A stretch of DNA of 7,759 bases, taken from assembly GCA_905234005.1 (NCBI GenBank), contig CAJOFW010000064.1:1-7759 (forward strand), in the 5' to 3' direction. The stretch comes from an uncultured Oscillospiraceae bacterium. GTDB taxonomy: Bacteria > Bacillota > Clostridia > Oscillospirales > Oscillospiraceae. The translations under genes were made by a program, and so were the position numbers. This document shows positions 1-7,138 of this stretch, piece after piece. The notes under the pieces are model-generated. The model did not search any database, was not told where the DNA came from, and was given only the letters and a program-made list of their open reading frames with translations. The first letter of the stretch is position 1; the number at the start of each line of letters is the position of its first letter.

Positions 1-31
1 GCTCCCCGTCCGATCGGGTGGGGGCGTTTTT
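1..31 (+). terminator. Probable intrinsic terminator of a plus-strand gene off the left edge
   Basis: The window opens with GCTCCCCG, a short loop, CGGGTGGGGGC and then GTTTTT at 26-31. The two G/C-rich arms can pair with a small bulge, and the T run on the plus strand fits a rho-independent terminator. The left arm may extend beyond the window, so the stem is not fully visible. It would belong to a gene converging on glnS. No coding frame around it looks convincing. Confidence 0.45.
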
Positions 32-71
32 CGCGGTCAATCAGCCGCTGCCACGGGGGATTGGCGCGTTC

Positions 72-184
72 ATACTTTTTCCTGGAAGAAAAAGTATCAA
101 AAAGAACTTTGTATTCGCATCGAAAAGACAGCGTTTCCAAGGCTTTGTGCCCGGTAACGAGACGAAGCTTTTATCAGAGAACAG
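72..184 (+). repeat. Dispersed intergenic repeat, copy A
   Basis: This stretch matches 7405-7518 in the same orientation. Hand alignment gives about 90 identical positions out of 114, with one 1-base gap. The best conserved blocks are GAAAAAG, CAAAAAGAACT, TGTATTCG, TTTGTGCCCGGTAA and GAACAG. It begins with a 10-bp hairpin at 72-97 (ATACTTTTTC, a 6-base loop, then GAAAAAGTAT). It lies in a convergent intergenic region, just beyond the 3' end of glnS. No convincing protein is encoded: the 1-base gap shifts any shared frame. It may be a small non-autonomous element or a structured 3'-end repeat; its family is unknown to me. Confidence 0.7.
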
Positions 185-187
185 TAT

Positions 188-226
188 AAGAATCCGACCG
201 GCCTTGTGGAAGCCGGTCGGATTCTT
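188..226 (-). terminator. Intrinsic terminator of glnS
   Basis: A perfect 15-bp inverted repeat (AAGAATCCGACCGGC and its complement, 9-base loop at 203-211) starts 13 bases beyond the glnS stop codon. On the minus strand the stem ends in TTCTT and is followed by ATACTG, so the T tract is short, but the stem is long and GC-rich. On the plus strand it ends in TTCTTTC, so it could also stop transcription coming from the left. Confidence 0.8.
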
Positions 227-239
227 TCAAGAAAAAGTA

Positions 240-1898
<1,659 letters not shown>

Positions 1899-1945
1899 AA
1901 GCCGTAATCCTCTCTTCCGTCCGTGAATGATCTGACGCTTTCTGT

Positions 1946-1954
1946 ATTATACCA
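1946..1954 (-). promoter_or_regulatory. Extended -10 promoter element for glnS
   Basis: On the minus strand the sequence reads TGGTATAAT: a perfect TATAAT hexamer with the TGn extension. It lies about 50 bases upstream of the glnS ATG, leaving a leader of roughly 40 bases. No good -35 hexamer sits 16-18 bases further up, which is common for extended -10 promoters. The leader is too short for a T-box riboswitch. Confidence 0.7.
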
Positions 1955-2051
1955 CACGATCGCGGCGTTTTGACTTGGCGCAACCGCCAATGCTGCGCCG
2001 TCCGCGCCGCCGGAACTGCGCATATTACCAAAAAATCCGCGCTTTTGCGGT

Positions 2052-2087
2052 TTGACGCTTCCTTTTTGCGGAATAATATATTATAAT
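2052..2087 (+). promoter_or_regulatory. Probable promoter of the trx-valS operon
   Basis: TTGACG at 2052-2057 is a good -35. Two -10 candidates follow: TATATT at 2077-2082 with a 19-base spacer, and a perfect TATAAT at 2082-2087 whose 24-base spacing from TTGACG is too long and which would need a different -35. The AT-rich block stands out in a GC-rich setting. Two copies of TTTTGCGG (2043-2050 and 2064-2071), 21 bases apart, flank the -35 and could be a regulator site. The leader to the first gene would be about 65-75 bases. Confidence 0.55.
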
Positions 2088-2146
2088 AGTTTTCTGAAAA
2101 TTGCAACCCCGAGTTCCCGTCGGCGGAACCGGCGTTATGTGTACAG

Positions 2147-2153
2147 AAGGAGG
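2147..2153 (+). promoter_or_regulatory. Shine-Dalgarno AAGGAGG fixing the reductase start
   Basis: A full AAGGAGG lies 7 bases before the ATG at 2161. The reading frame stays open upstream to a TTG at 2101, but those extra 20 residues overlap the leader and precede the normal N-terminus of the family, so 2161 is the better start. Confidence 0.85.
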
Positions 2154-2160
2154 CGGCGCT

Positions 2161-2985
2161 ATGGACGGCGCGTTTGACATTCTCATCATCGGCGCGGGGC
2201 CGGCGGGCATATCCGCCGCGCTGACGGCCCGGGCGCGGGGGCGCTCCGTGTGCCTCATCTCCAACGCGCCGGAGACGAGCGCGCTCTGGCGCGCACACAG
2301 GATCGACAACTATCCCGGCCTCGCCGGCATGAGCGGCGCGGAGCTGCTCGGCGCGATGAGCGTCGGACTCAACGAGCGGGATATCCGGTCGGTGACCGGG
2401 CGAGTTACCGGCGTGATGGCTCTGGGCGGGCAGTTCATGGCCAGCGTCGGGCAGGACGTGTATACGGCGCGTTCGATCATCCTCGCGACCGGCGCGGCGC
2501 AGACGGCCGCGTACCCCGGCGAGACCGAGCTTCTGGGCCGGGGCGTGAGCTACTGCGCCACCTGCGACGGGATGCTCTATCGCGGCAAACGCGTCGCCGT
2601 CATCGGCCTGTCCGCCGAGGCGGAGGGCGAGGCCGACTTCCTGCGCTCCATCGGCTGCGAGGTCGAGTATTTCGACCGATCCCGCGCCAAACGCTATGAG
2701 ATCACCGGCGTCGAGACCGTCGCCGCACTCGTCGCCGACGGCGTCGAGTACCCGGTCGAGGCCGTGTTCGTCCTCCGGGACGCCATCGCCGCCGCCGTGC
2801 TCGTCCCGGGGCTGTCACTGTCCGAAAACCATATCGCCGCAGACCGCGCCATGCGCACGAGCATTCCGGGCGTGTTCGCCTGCGGCGACTGCACCGGCCG
2901 GCCTTACCAGATCGCGAAGGCCGTCGGAGACGGAAATATCGCGGCGCTCAGCGCCGATACATTCTTAAAGGAGAATCCATCATGA
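2161..2985 (+). CDS. Thioredoxin reductase lacking NADPH motifs, probably ferredoxin-dependent (FFTR-type)
   Basis: This 274-residue flavoprotein should reduce the thioredoxin encoded next to it. The N-terminal FAD-binding motif GAGPAG is at residues 11-16. RIDNYPGLAGMSGAEL (48-62 region) is typical of the family. The redox-active disulfide is CATC, Cys132 and Cys135. The second FAD motif is GVFACGDC at 237-244. What is missing is the NADPH site: where NADPH-dependent TrxB has GGGxSA this protein has VIGLSAEAEGEA (148-158), and the HRRxxxR motif that holds the 2'-phosphate is replaced by EYFDRSRAKR. Only about 100 residues separate CATC from the GD motif, against about 140 in E. coli TrxB, and the protein is about 45 residues short. 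These traits match the ferredoxin-linked, pyridine-nucleotide-independent reductases known from clostridia. The electron donor is inferred. Its stop overlaps the thioredoxin start by ATGA. Confidence 0.88.
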   Translation: MDGAFDILIIGAGPAGISAALTARARGRSVCLISNAPETSALWRAHRIDNYPGLAGMSGAELLGAMSVGLNERDIRSVTGRVTGVMALGGQFMASVGQDVYTARSIILATGAAQTAAYPGETELLGRGVSYCATCDGMLYRGKRVAVIGLSAEAEGEADFLRSIGCEVEYFDRSRAKRYEITGVETVAALVADGVEYPVEAVFVLRDAIAAAVLVPGLSLSENHIAADRAMRTSIPGVFACGDCTGRPYQIAKAVGDGNIAALSADTFLKENPS

Positions 2986-3284
2986 CCGTTCTTGAACTTA
3001 CAAAGGAAACCTTTGACGAGACCATCGCCGCCGGCGACACCCTCGTCGATTTCTGGGCCGCGTGGTGCGGCCCCTGCAAGATGCAAAGCCCCATCGTGGA
3101 CGCCTTCGCCGCCGGACAGGACGCCGTGAAGGTCGGCAAGGTGAACGTGGACGATTACCCCGAGCTTGCCCAGCGCTACGGCATCATGTCCATCCCGTCG
3201 CTGCTGGCCTTCCGCGACGGCGAGCTGCTCAATAAAAAGGTCGGCCTGTCGCAGGCGGCGGAAATCGAGGCGCTGTTTCGATGA
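2982..3284 (+). CDS. trxA: Thioredoxin
   Basis: This 100-residue cytoplasmic disulfide reductase has a single thioredoxin fold. The active site is WCGPC at residues 28-32 within VDFWAAWCGPCKM, identical to classical thioredoxins at the core. The cis-proline loop is SIPS (Pro72) instead of the usual TIPT, a mild change. The length is slightly short of the usual 105-110 residues because the C-terminal helix ends early. It starts at an ATG overlapping the reductase stop (ATGA) and is preceded by AAAGGAG, so the two proteins are translated together and the reductase is the likely electron donor. Its own stop overlaps the valS start in the same way. Confidence 0.95.
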   Translation: MTVLELTKETFDETIAAGDTLVDFWAAWCGPCKMQSPIVDAFAAGQDAVKVGKVNVDDYPELAQRYGIMSIPSLLAFRDGELLNKKVGLSQAAEIEALFR

Positions 3285-5887
3285 GAGAGCTGCCCAAACA
3301 GTACGACCCCAAACAGGTCGAACGCAAAATCTATGACAAATGGCTCGAGGGCGGGTACTTCCACGCGGAGCGTGACCCGGACAAAAAGCCGTTCACCATC
3401 GTCATTCCGCCCCCGAACGTCACCGGTCAGCTCCACCTCGGCCACGCCGTGGACGAGACGATCCAGGACGTGCTGATCCGCTACAAGCGCATGAAGGGCT
3501 ATTCCGCCCTGTGGCTGCCCGGCTACGACCACGCCGGCATCGCGACGCAGATCAAGGTCGAGGAGCGGCTGCGCGAGGATGAGCACCTGACCCGGTTCGA
3601 TCTCGGACGGGACAAGTTCCTCGAACGCGTCTGGGACTGGAAAAACAAATACGGCGACCGCATCGTCACGCAGCTCAAAACCCTCGGCTCCTCCTGCGAC
3701 TGGGAGCGCCAGCGCTTCACGATGGACGAGGGCTGCTCGAAGGCCGTGCGCGAGGTCTTCTGCTCGCTGTACGAGAAGGGCCTCATCTACAAGGGCAAGC
3801 GCATCATCAACTGGTGCCCGCACTGCACGACGGCGCTGTCCGACGCGGAGGTCGAGTATCAGGAGAAGCCCGGCAAGCTCTGGCACATCCGCTATCCGCT
3901 GTCCGACGGCAGCGGCGAGGTCGTCGTCGCGACGACCCGTCCCGAGACGATGCTGGGCGACACCGGCGTCGCCGTGAACCCGAATGACGAGCGCTACGCC
4001 TCCATCGTCGGCAAGACGTGCATCCTCCCGCTCATGAACCGCGAGATCCCCATCGTGGCGGACGAGTACGTCGACATGGATTTCGGCACCGGCTGCGTCA
4101 AGATGACCCCGTGCCACGACCCGAACGACTTCGAGGTCGGCCTGCGCCATGACCTCGAGCAGATTCTCGTCATCGACGGCGAGGGCCGCATCATCAACGG
4201 CGGCAAATACGACGGCATGGATCGCTACGAGGCACGCGCCGCCGTGCTGGCCGATCTCGAGGAGCAGGGCTATCTCGTCAAAATCGACGAGCACGTCCAC
4301 AACGTCGGCACCTGCTACCGCTGCCACAGCGACGTGGAGCCGCTGGCAAGCGATCAGTGGTTCGTCAAAATGGAGCCGCTCGCGAAGGAGGCCATCCGCG
4401 TCGTCGAGGACGGCACGATCAAATTCGTCCCCGAGCGCTTCTCGAAGACGTACCTCAACTGGATGTACAACGTCAAGGACTGGTGCATCAGCCGCCAGCT
4501 CTGGTGGGGCCACCAGATCCCCGCGTGGTACTGCGCCGACTGCGGCCACGTCACCGTCTCCCGGGAGGACGCCTGCGCCTGCGAAAAGTGCGGCTCGAAA
4601 AACATCGAACGCGACCCGGACGTGCTCGATACGTGGTTCTCGTCCGCGCTCTGGCCGTTCTCGACGCTCGGCTGGCCGGACGATACCGAGGATCTGCGCT
4701 ACTTCTACCCGACCGACGTGCTCGTCACGGGCTACGATATCATATTCTTCTGGGTGGCCCGGATGATCTTCTCGGGCATGGCGCACATGGGACGCGAGCC
4801 GTTCCACACGGTGCTGATCCACGGTCTCATCCGCGACCCGCAGGGCAAGAAGATGTCCAAATCCGCCGGCAACGGCGTCGACCCGATCGAAATGATCGAC
4901 CGCTACGGCGCGGACGCGCTGCGGTTCAACCTCATCACCGGCAACTCCCCCGGCAACGATATGCGCTTCTACACCGAACGGTGCGAGGCCATGCGCAATT
5001 TCGCGAACAAGCTCTGGAACGCGGCCCGGTACGTCATGATGAACCTCACGGTCGAGGACGCGTCGCTGCCCGACGAGCTGAAGCTCGAGGACAGATGGAT
5101 CCTCTCGAAGCTCAACGATCTGATCGCGGAGGTCAACGACAACTTCGACAGGTACGAGCTGGGCCTCGCCGCGTCGAAGATCTACGACTTCATCTGGGAG
5201 AGCTACTGCGACTGGTACATAGAGCTGACAAAGCCCCGCCTGCGTGAAAACGACGTGGACGCGCAGAGGGTGCTGCTCTACGTGCTGACCGACATCCTGA
5301 AGCTGCTGCACCCGTTCATGCCGTTCATCACCGAGGAGATTTACGGCGCGATCCCGCACGAGGGCGACGCCCTGATCGTCGCCGACTACCCCGCGTACAG
5401 CGAGGCGCTGTCCTTCCCCGGCGACGAGGCGGATTTCGAGAGCATCATGACCGCCGTCAAGGCCGTCCGCAGCCGCCGCGCCGAGATGAACGTCCCGCCG
5501 TCCCGCCGCCCGCACCTGATCGTCGCCACGGCGAAGACCGACGTGTTTGACAGGAGCGCCGTGTATATGGCGAACCTCGCCTACGCCGGGGAGGTGACCG
5601 TCGCGGCCGAGCCGCCCGCCGATACGAACGGCATGGTCACGGTCGTCACCGAGGACGCGAAGCTGTTCATGCCGATGGCGGAGCTTGTCGATCTCGCCGC
5701 CGAACGCGCCCGCATCGAGAAGGAGCTGGCGAAGGCGAAGCGTGACATCGAGGCACAGGAGAAGAAGCTCGCGAACGAGAGCTTTACCTCCCGCGCACCC
5801 GAACGCGTCGTCGCCGCCGAGCGCGAGAAGCTGCAAAAGGCGCAGGCCCTCGCCGCGAACCTCGCGGAGAGCCTGAAGAATCTGTAA
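3281..5887 (+). CDS. valS: Valyl-tRNA synthetase
   Basis: This 868-residue class Ia synthetase charges tRNA(Val) and edits misactivated threonine. The signature PPPNVTGQLHLGHA holds the HIGH-type motif HLGH at residues 52-55, and KMSKS is exact at 524-528. The inserted editing domain spans roughly 190-340 and contains TTRPETMLGDTGVAV. Cysteine pairs CPHC (179-182), CYRC (345-348), and Cys418/421 with Cys434/437 are candidate zinc sites. The anticodon-binding helical domain follows the catalytic core, and the last 70 residues (about 799-868) are a charged heptad-like segment matching the ValS C-terminal coiled-coil arm. Length is close to the usual 880. It starts at the ATGA overlap with the thioredoxin gene, with only a weak GAGG-like site about 13 bases upstream, so it probably depends on translational coupling. 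No T-box lies before it. Confidence 0.97.
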   Translation: MRELPKQYDPKQVERKIYDKWLEGGYFHAERDPDKKPFTIVIPPPNVTGQLHLGHAVDETIQDVLIRYKRMKGYSALWLPGYDHAGIATQIKVEERLREDEHLTRFDLGRDKFLERVWDWKNKYGDRIVTQLKTLGSSCDWERQRFTMDEGCSKAVREVFCSLYEKGLIYKGKRIINWCPHCTTALSDAEVEYQEKPGKLWHIRYPLSDGSGEVVVATTRPETMLGDTGVAVNPNDERYASIVGKTCILPLMNREIPIVADEYVDMDFGTGCVKMTPCHDPNDFEVGLRHDLEQILVIDGEGRIINGGKYDGMDRYEARAAVLADLEEQGYLVKIDEHVHNVGTCYRCHSDVEPLASDQWFVKMEPLAKEAIRVVEDGTIKFVPERFSKTYLNWMYNVKDWCISRQLWWGHQIPAWYCADCGHVTVSREDACACEKCGSKNIERDPDVLDTWFSSALWPFSTLGWPDDTEDLRYFYPTDVLVTGYDIIFFWVARMIFSGMAHMGREPFHTVLIHGLIRDPQGKKMSKSAGNGVDPIEMIDRYGADALRFNLITGNSPGNDMRFYTERCEAMRNFANKLWNAARYVMMNLTVEDASLPDELKLEDRWILSKLNDLIAEVNDNFDRYELGLAASKIYDFIWESYCDWYIELTKPRLRENDVDAQRVLLYVLTDILKLLHPFMPFITEEIYGAIPHEGDALIVADYPAYSEALSFPGDEADFESIMTAVKAVRSRRAEMNVPPSRRPHLIVATAKTDVFDRSAVYMANLAYAGEVTVAAEPPADTNGMVTVVTEDAKLFMPMAELVDLAAERARIEKELAKAKRDIEAQEKKLANESFTSRAPERVVAAEREKLQKAQALAANLAESLKNL

Positions 5888-5900
5888 TTCGCCGCGAAAC

Positions 5901-5921
5901 CCCCGTCCTGAGAGGGCGGGG
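5901..5921 (+). other. GC-rich hairpin after valS without a T tract
   Basis: CCCCGTCC and GGGCGGGG form an 8-bp stem (one T-G wobble) around the loop TGAGA, starting 13 bases after the valS stop. The bases that follow are GC-rich, with no run of T, so it is a poor intrinsic terminator. It may cause partial termination or protect the 3' end, with read-through into the transpeptidase gene. I see no clear promoter between 5888 and 5955. Confidence 0.45.
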
Positions 5922-5954
5922 CGTCGGCGTCGCCATTTCACAAGGCAATTCAAT

Positions 5955-5962
5955 AAGGAAGG
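5955..5962 (+). promoter_or_regulatory. Shine-Dalgarno AAGGAAGG fixing the transpeptidase start
   Basis: AAGGAAGG ends 8 bases before the ATG at 5971. The in-frame GTG at 5962 overlaps this site and so cannot use it, and starting at 5971 gives a clean signal peptide beginning MKSTRK. Confidence 0.85.
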
Positions 5963-5970
5963 TGTATTCC

Positions 5971-6753
5971 ATGAAATCCACACGCAAAGCCCTCGCCGGC
6001 ATTCTGGCGCTCATTCTCGCCGCCGCGAGCCTGACCGGCGGGTTGTGTTTCGCCTCCTCCGGGGAGCCGACGGCGGAACCGGCGGCAGCCGGGGCGGCGA
6101 CCGACGCCGCCGGGCTTGAACTGTCCCCGGACTGGGTCGCCGGGCTTGACGCCGCGCAGGACGCGGAGCAGCTTCTGGTCGTCGCCGGCGTCGGCCTCAC
6201 GACCGCGTATATCTCCATGCACGAGAAGGACGCGGACGGCGTCTGGCATCAGATCATGACGACGCCCGGCTTCATCGGCAAGTACGGCCTCGGCAAGACG
6301 AGAGAGGGCGACGCCAAGACCCCGGTCGGCACGTTCCACTTCACCCGCGCGTTCGGCATCGCCGCCGATCCCGGCTGCGCCATGCCCTACCATCAGGTCA
6401 CGGACGACGACTACTGGTCCGGCGACGGCCGCGAGGGCTACGCCTACAACACGATGGTCAGCGTCAACGACCTGCCCGACCTCTCGGTCGACGACTGCGA
6501 GCACCTGATCGACTACGTCAATGAATATCAATACTGCCTGAACATCAGCTACAACGAGGACGGCGTGCCCGGCGTCGGCTCGGCGATCTTCCTGCACTGC
6601 TTCGGGGCCGTGAAGCCCTACACGGGCGGCTGCGTCGCGATCCCGACGGATCGCATGATCACCGTGCTGCAGAACGTCCGCGAGGACTGCGTCGTCGTGA
6701 TCGACTCCCTCCAGACCCTCAGCCCCGACCTGTGGGAGCAGCTCGGGCTGTGA
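5971..6753 (+). CDS. Secreted YkuD-family L,D-transpeptidase
   Basis: This 260-residue exported protein should act on peptidoglycan, making or trimming L,D cross-links through a catalytic cysteine. Residues 1-28 are a signal peptide: KSTRK, then a hydrophobic run rich in Ala, Leu and Ile, with probable cleavage after CFA. The GGLC sequence is not a good lipobox. A low-complexity Ala/Pro/Gly linker (31-48) follows. The catalytic domain starts near 68; KTREGDAKTPVGTF (109-122) is the typical YkuD strand-turn, and the active site is His209 with TGGC at 218-221 (Cys221). The arrangement H-x8-TGGCVAIP is shorter than the classical H-x(14-17)-[ST]HGC signature and lacks the arginine that often follows, as in the ErfK/YbiS-like relatives with HC...GCVA. 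No peptidoglycan-binding domain is visible. It lies 83 bp after valS and may be reached by read-through; its function does not obviously relate to the operon. Confidence 0.88.
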   Translation: MKSTRKALAGILALILAAASLTGGLCFASSGEPTAEPAAAGAATDAAGLELSPDWVAGLDAAQDAEQLLVVAGVGLTTAYISMHEKDADGVWHQIMTTPGFIGKYGLGKTREGDAKTPVGTFHFTRAFGIAADPGCAMPYHQVTDDDYWSGDGREGYAYNTMVSVNDLPDLSVDDCEHLIDYVNEYQYCLNISYNEDGVPGVGSAIFLHCFGAVKPYTGGCVAIPTDRMITVLQNVREDCVVVIDSLQTLSPDLWEQLGL

Positions 6754-6764
6754 TAACCAACCAC

Positions 6765-6804
6765 AAAACCGCGCCCACCCCAACTGCGGGGCGGGCGCGG
6801 TTTT
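6765..6804. terminator. Bidirectional intrinsic terminator between convergent genes
   Basis: A 17-bp stem with one A-C mismatch (AAAACCGCGCCCACCCC against GGGGCGGGCGCGGTTTT) encloses the 6-base loop AACTGC. It starts 12 bases after the transpeptidase stop and ends in TTTT on the plus strand, with a further T run at 6810-6814. On the minus strand it also ends in TTTT and lies 25 bases beyond the stop of the small ORF at 6830, so it can serve both genes. Confidence 0.9.
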
Positions 6805-6808
6805 GCTG

Positions 6809-6828
6809 CTTTTTCCCCAAAGAAAAAG
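6809..6828. repeat. Short palindromic piece shared with the dispersed repeat
   Basis: CTTTTTCCCCAAAGAAAAAG is a 7-bp perfect hairpin. Its last 17 bases equal the start of repeat copy B (7411-7427 region). Read on the minus strand, it is followed by CAGCAAAA, exactly as copy B is on the plus strand. The rest of the repeat is absent. It may be a truncated third copy whose remainder was replaced by the neighbouring terminator, or a hairpin used independently. Confidence 0.5.
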
Positions 6829-6829
6829 A

Positions 6830-7030
6830 TTAATACTGTGCTCCAATTATTACTCCGGCAACAAAATAACCGCAAATTATGCGCCATGCCGGTGTTGCCG
6901 GAGTAATAAATGCCATGTCTTGCGGTTGCCGCATCTGCGGCGAGCACCTCTCACGGGCCGCCTCCAGATCGACGCCGAGACTGTAGAGCCTGGCTGCCGA
7001 TGCCAGAAGCAGCTCCTTTCGTGCGTCCAT
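6830..7030 (-). CDS. Small ORF of unknown function, possibly truncated or chimeric
   Basis: This 66-residue reading frame starts at an ATG with GAGGTGATGAC just upstream, a good ribosome binding site. The first 28 residues (MDARKELLLASAARLYSLGV and DLEAARER) look like a real amphipathic helical protein. After that the character changes: CSPQMRQPQDM, then a hydrophobic stretch ending VAGVIIGAQY that is encoded largely by a 63-bp inverted-repeat structure. I do not recognise the family. The likely reading is a small helical protein whose original C-terminus was replaced when the repeat arose or inserted. It is divergent from the XRE regulator remnant and shares its control region, so it may be that regulator's target. 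It could equally be a genuine tiny membrane-associated protein. Longer starts upstream to 7054 run into the leader and are less likely. Confidence 0.4.
   Translation of the reverse strand: MDARKELLLASAARLYSLGVDLEAARERCSPQMRQPQDMAFITPATPAWRIICGYFVAGVIIGAQY
6847..6909. repeat. 63-bp structure with 17-bp perfect terminal inverted repeats
   Basis: TTATTACTCCGGCAACA at 6847-6863 is repeated exactly in inverted form at 6893-6909, with 29 bases between. The interior is AT-rich compared with the surroundings. The stem would form a strong cruciform or RNA hairpin. It lies inside the 3' part of the small minus-strand ORF. No transposase or target duplication is evident, so whether it is a miniature element is open. 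Confidence 0.75.
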
Positions 7031-7057
7031 GTCATCACCTCGCAAAATAATCATGCG

Positions 7058-7076
7058 TTGTCCTGTAACAGGACAA
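7058..7076. promoter_or_regulatory. 19-bp perfect dyad, probable operator O1
   Basis: TTGTCCTGTAACAGGACAA is a perfect 9-1-9 palindrome between the divergent small ORF and the XRE remnant. Its outer seven bases recur in a second dyad 49 bp away. The size and symmetry fit a dimeric Cro/CI-type repressor. It lies downstream of the predicted minus-strand promoter, in the leader of the small ORF. Confidence 0.7.
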
Positions 7077-7091
7077 CATTCCCTGTTTTGT

Positions 7092-7120
7092 AGTTTACGC
7101 TCTTTTTTGTCCTAAGTCAA
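7092..7120 (-). promoter_or_regulatory. Probable promoter of the small minus-strand ORF
   Basis: On the minus strand TTGACT (complement of 7115-7120) and TAAACT (complement of 7092-7097) are separated by exactly 17 bases, with five of six and four of six consensus matches. The -35 lies inside dyad O2, so a bound regulator would block it. I see no equally good promoter on the plus strand for the XRE gene. Confidence 0.5.
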
Positions 7121-7125
7121 GACAA
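7107..7125. promoter_or_regulatory. 19-bp imperfect dyad, probable operator O2
   Basis: TTGTCCTAAGTCAAGACAA has perfect outer TTGTC/GACAA arms and the same length as O1. It matches O1 in the first seven bases and six of the last seven. It covers the -35 of the divergent promoter and reaches the Shine-Dalgarno sequence (AAGGAGG, 7125-7131) of the XRE gene, which fits autorepression. Confidence 0.6.
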
Positions 7126-7138
7126 AGGAGGGCGTATC

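Noticed and set aside
2101..2160. Upstream TTG start for the reductase
   Set aside because: The added residues precede the normal N-terminus and lack a Shine-Dalgarno sequence, whereas ATG 2161 has a full AAGGAGG.
1899..2160. T-box or other riboswitch between glnS and the reductase
   Set aside because: Leaders are about 40 and 70 bases, with no specifier stem or T-box core; only small hairpins such as TTGGCG-CAAC-CGCCAA (in 1975-1990) are present.
5962..5970. GTG start for the L,D-transpeptidase
   Set aside because: The codon overlaps the Shine-Dalgarno sequence that serves ATG 5971.
3176..5983. 935-codon open frame antisense to valS
   Set aside because: It mirrors the codon structure of valS in GC-rich DNA, gives a low-complexity Val/Ala/Arg/Asp-rich product with no motif, and covers a gene of certain identity.
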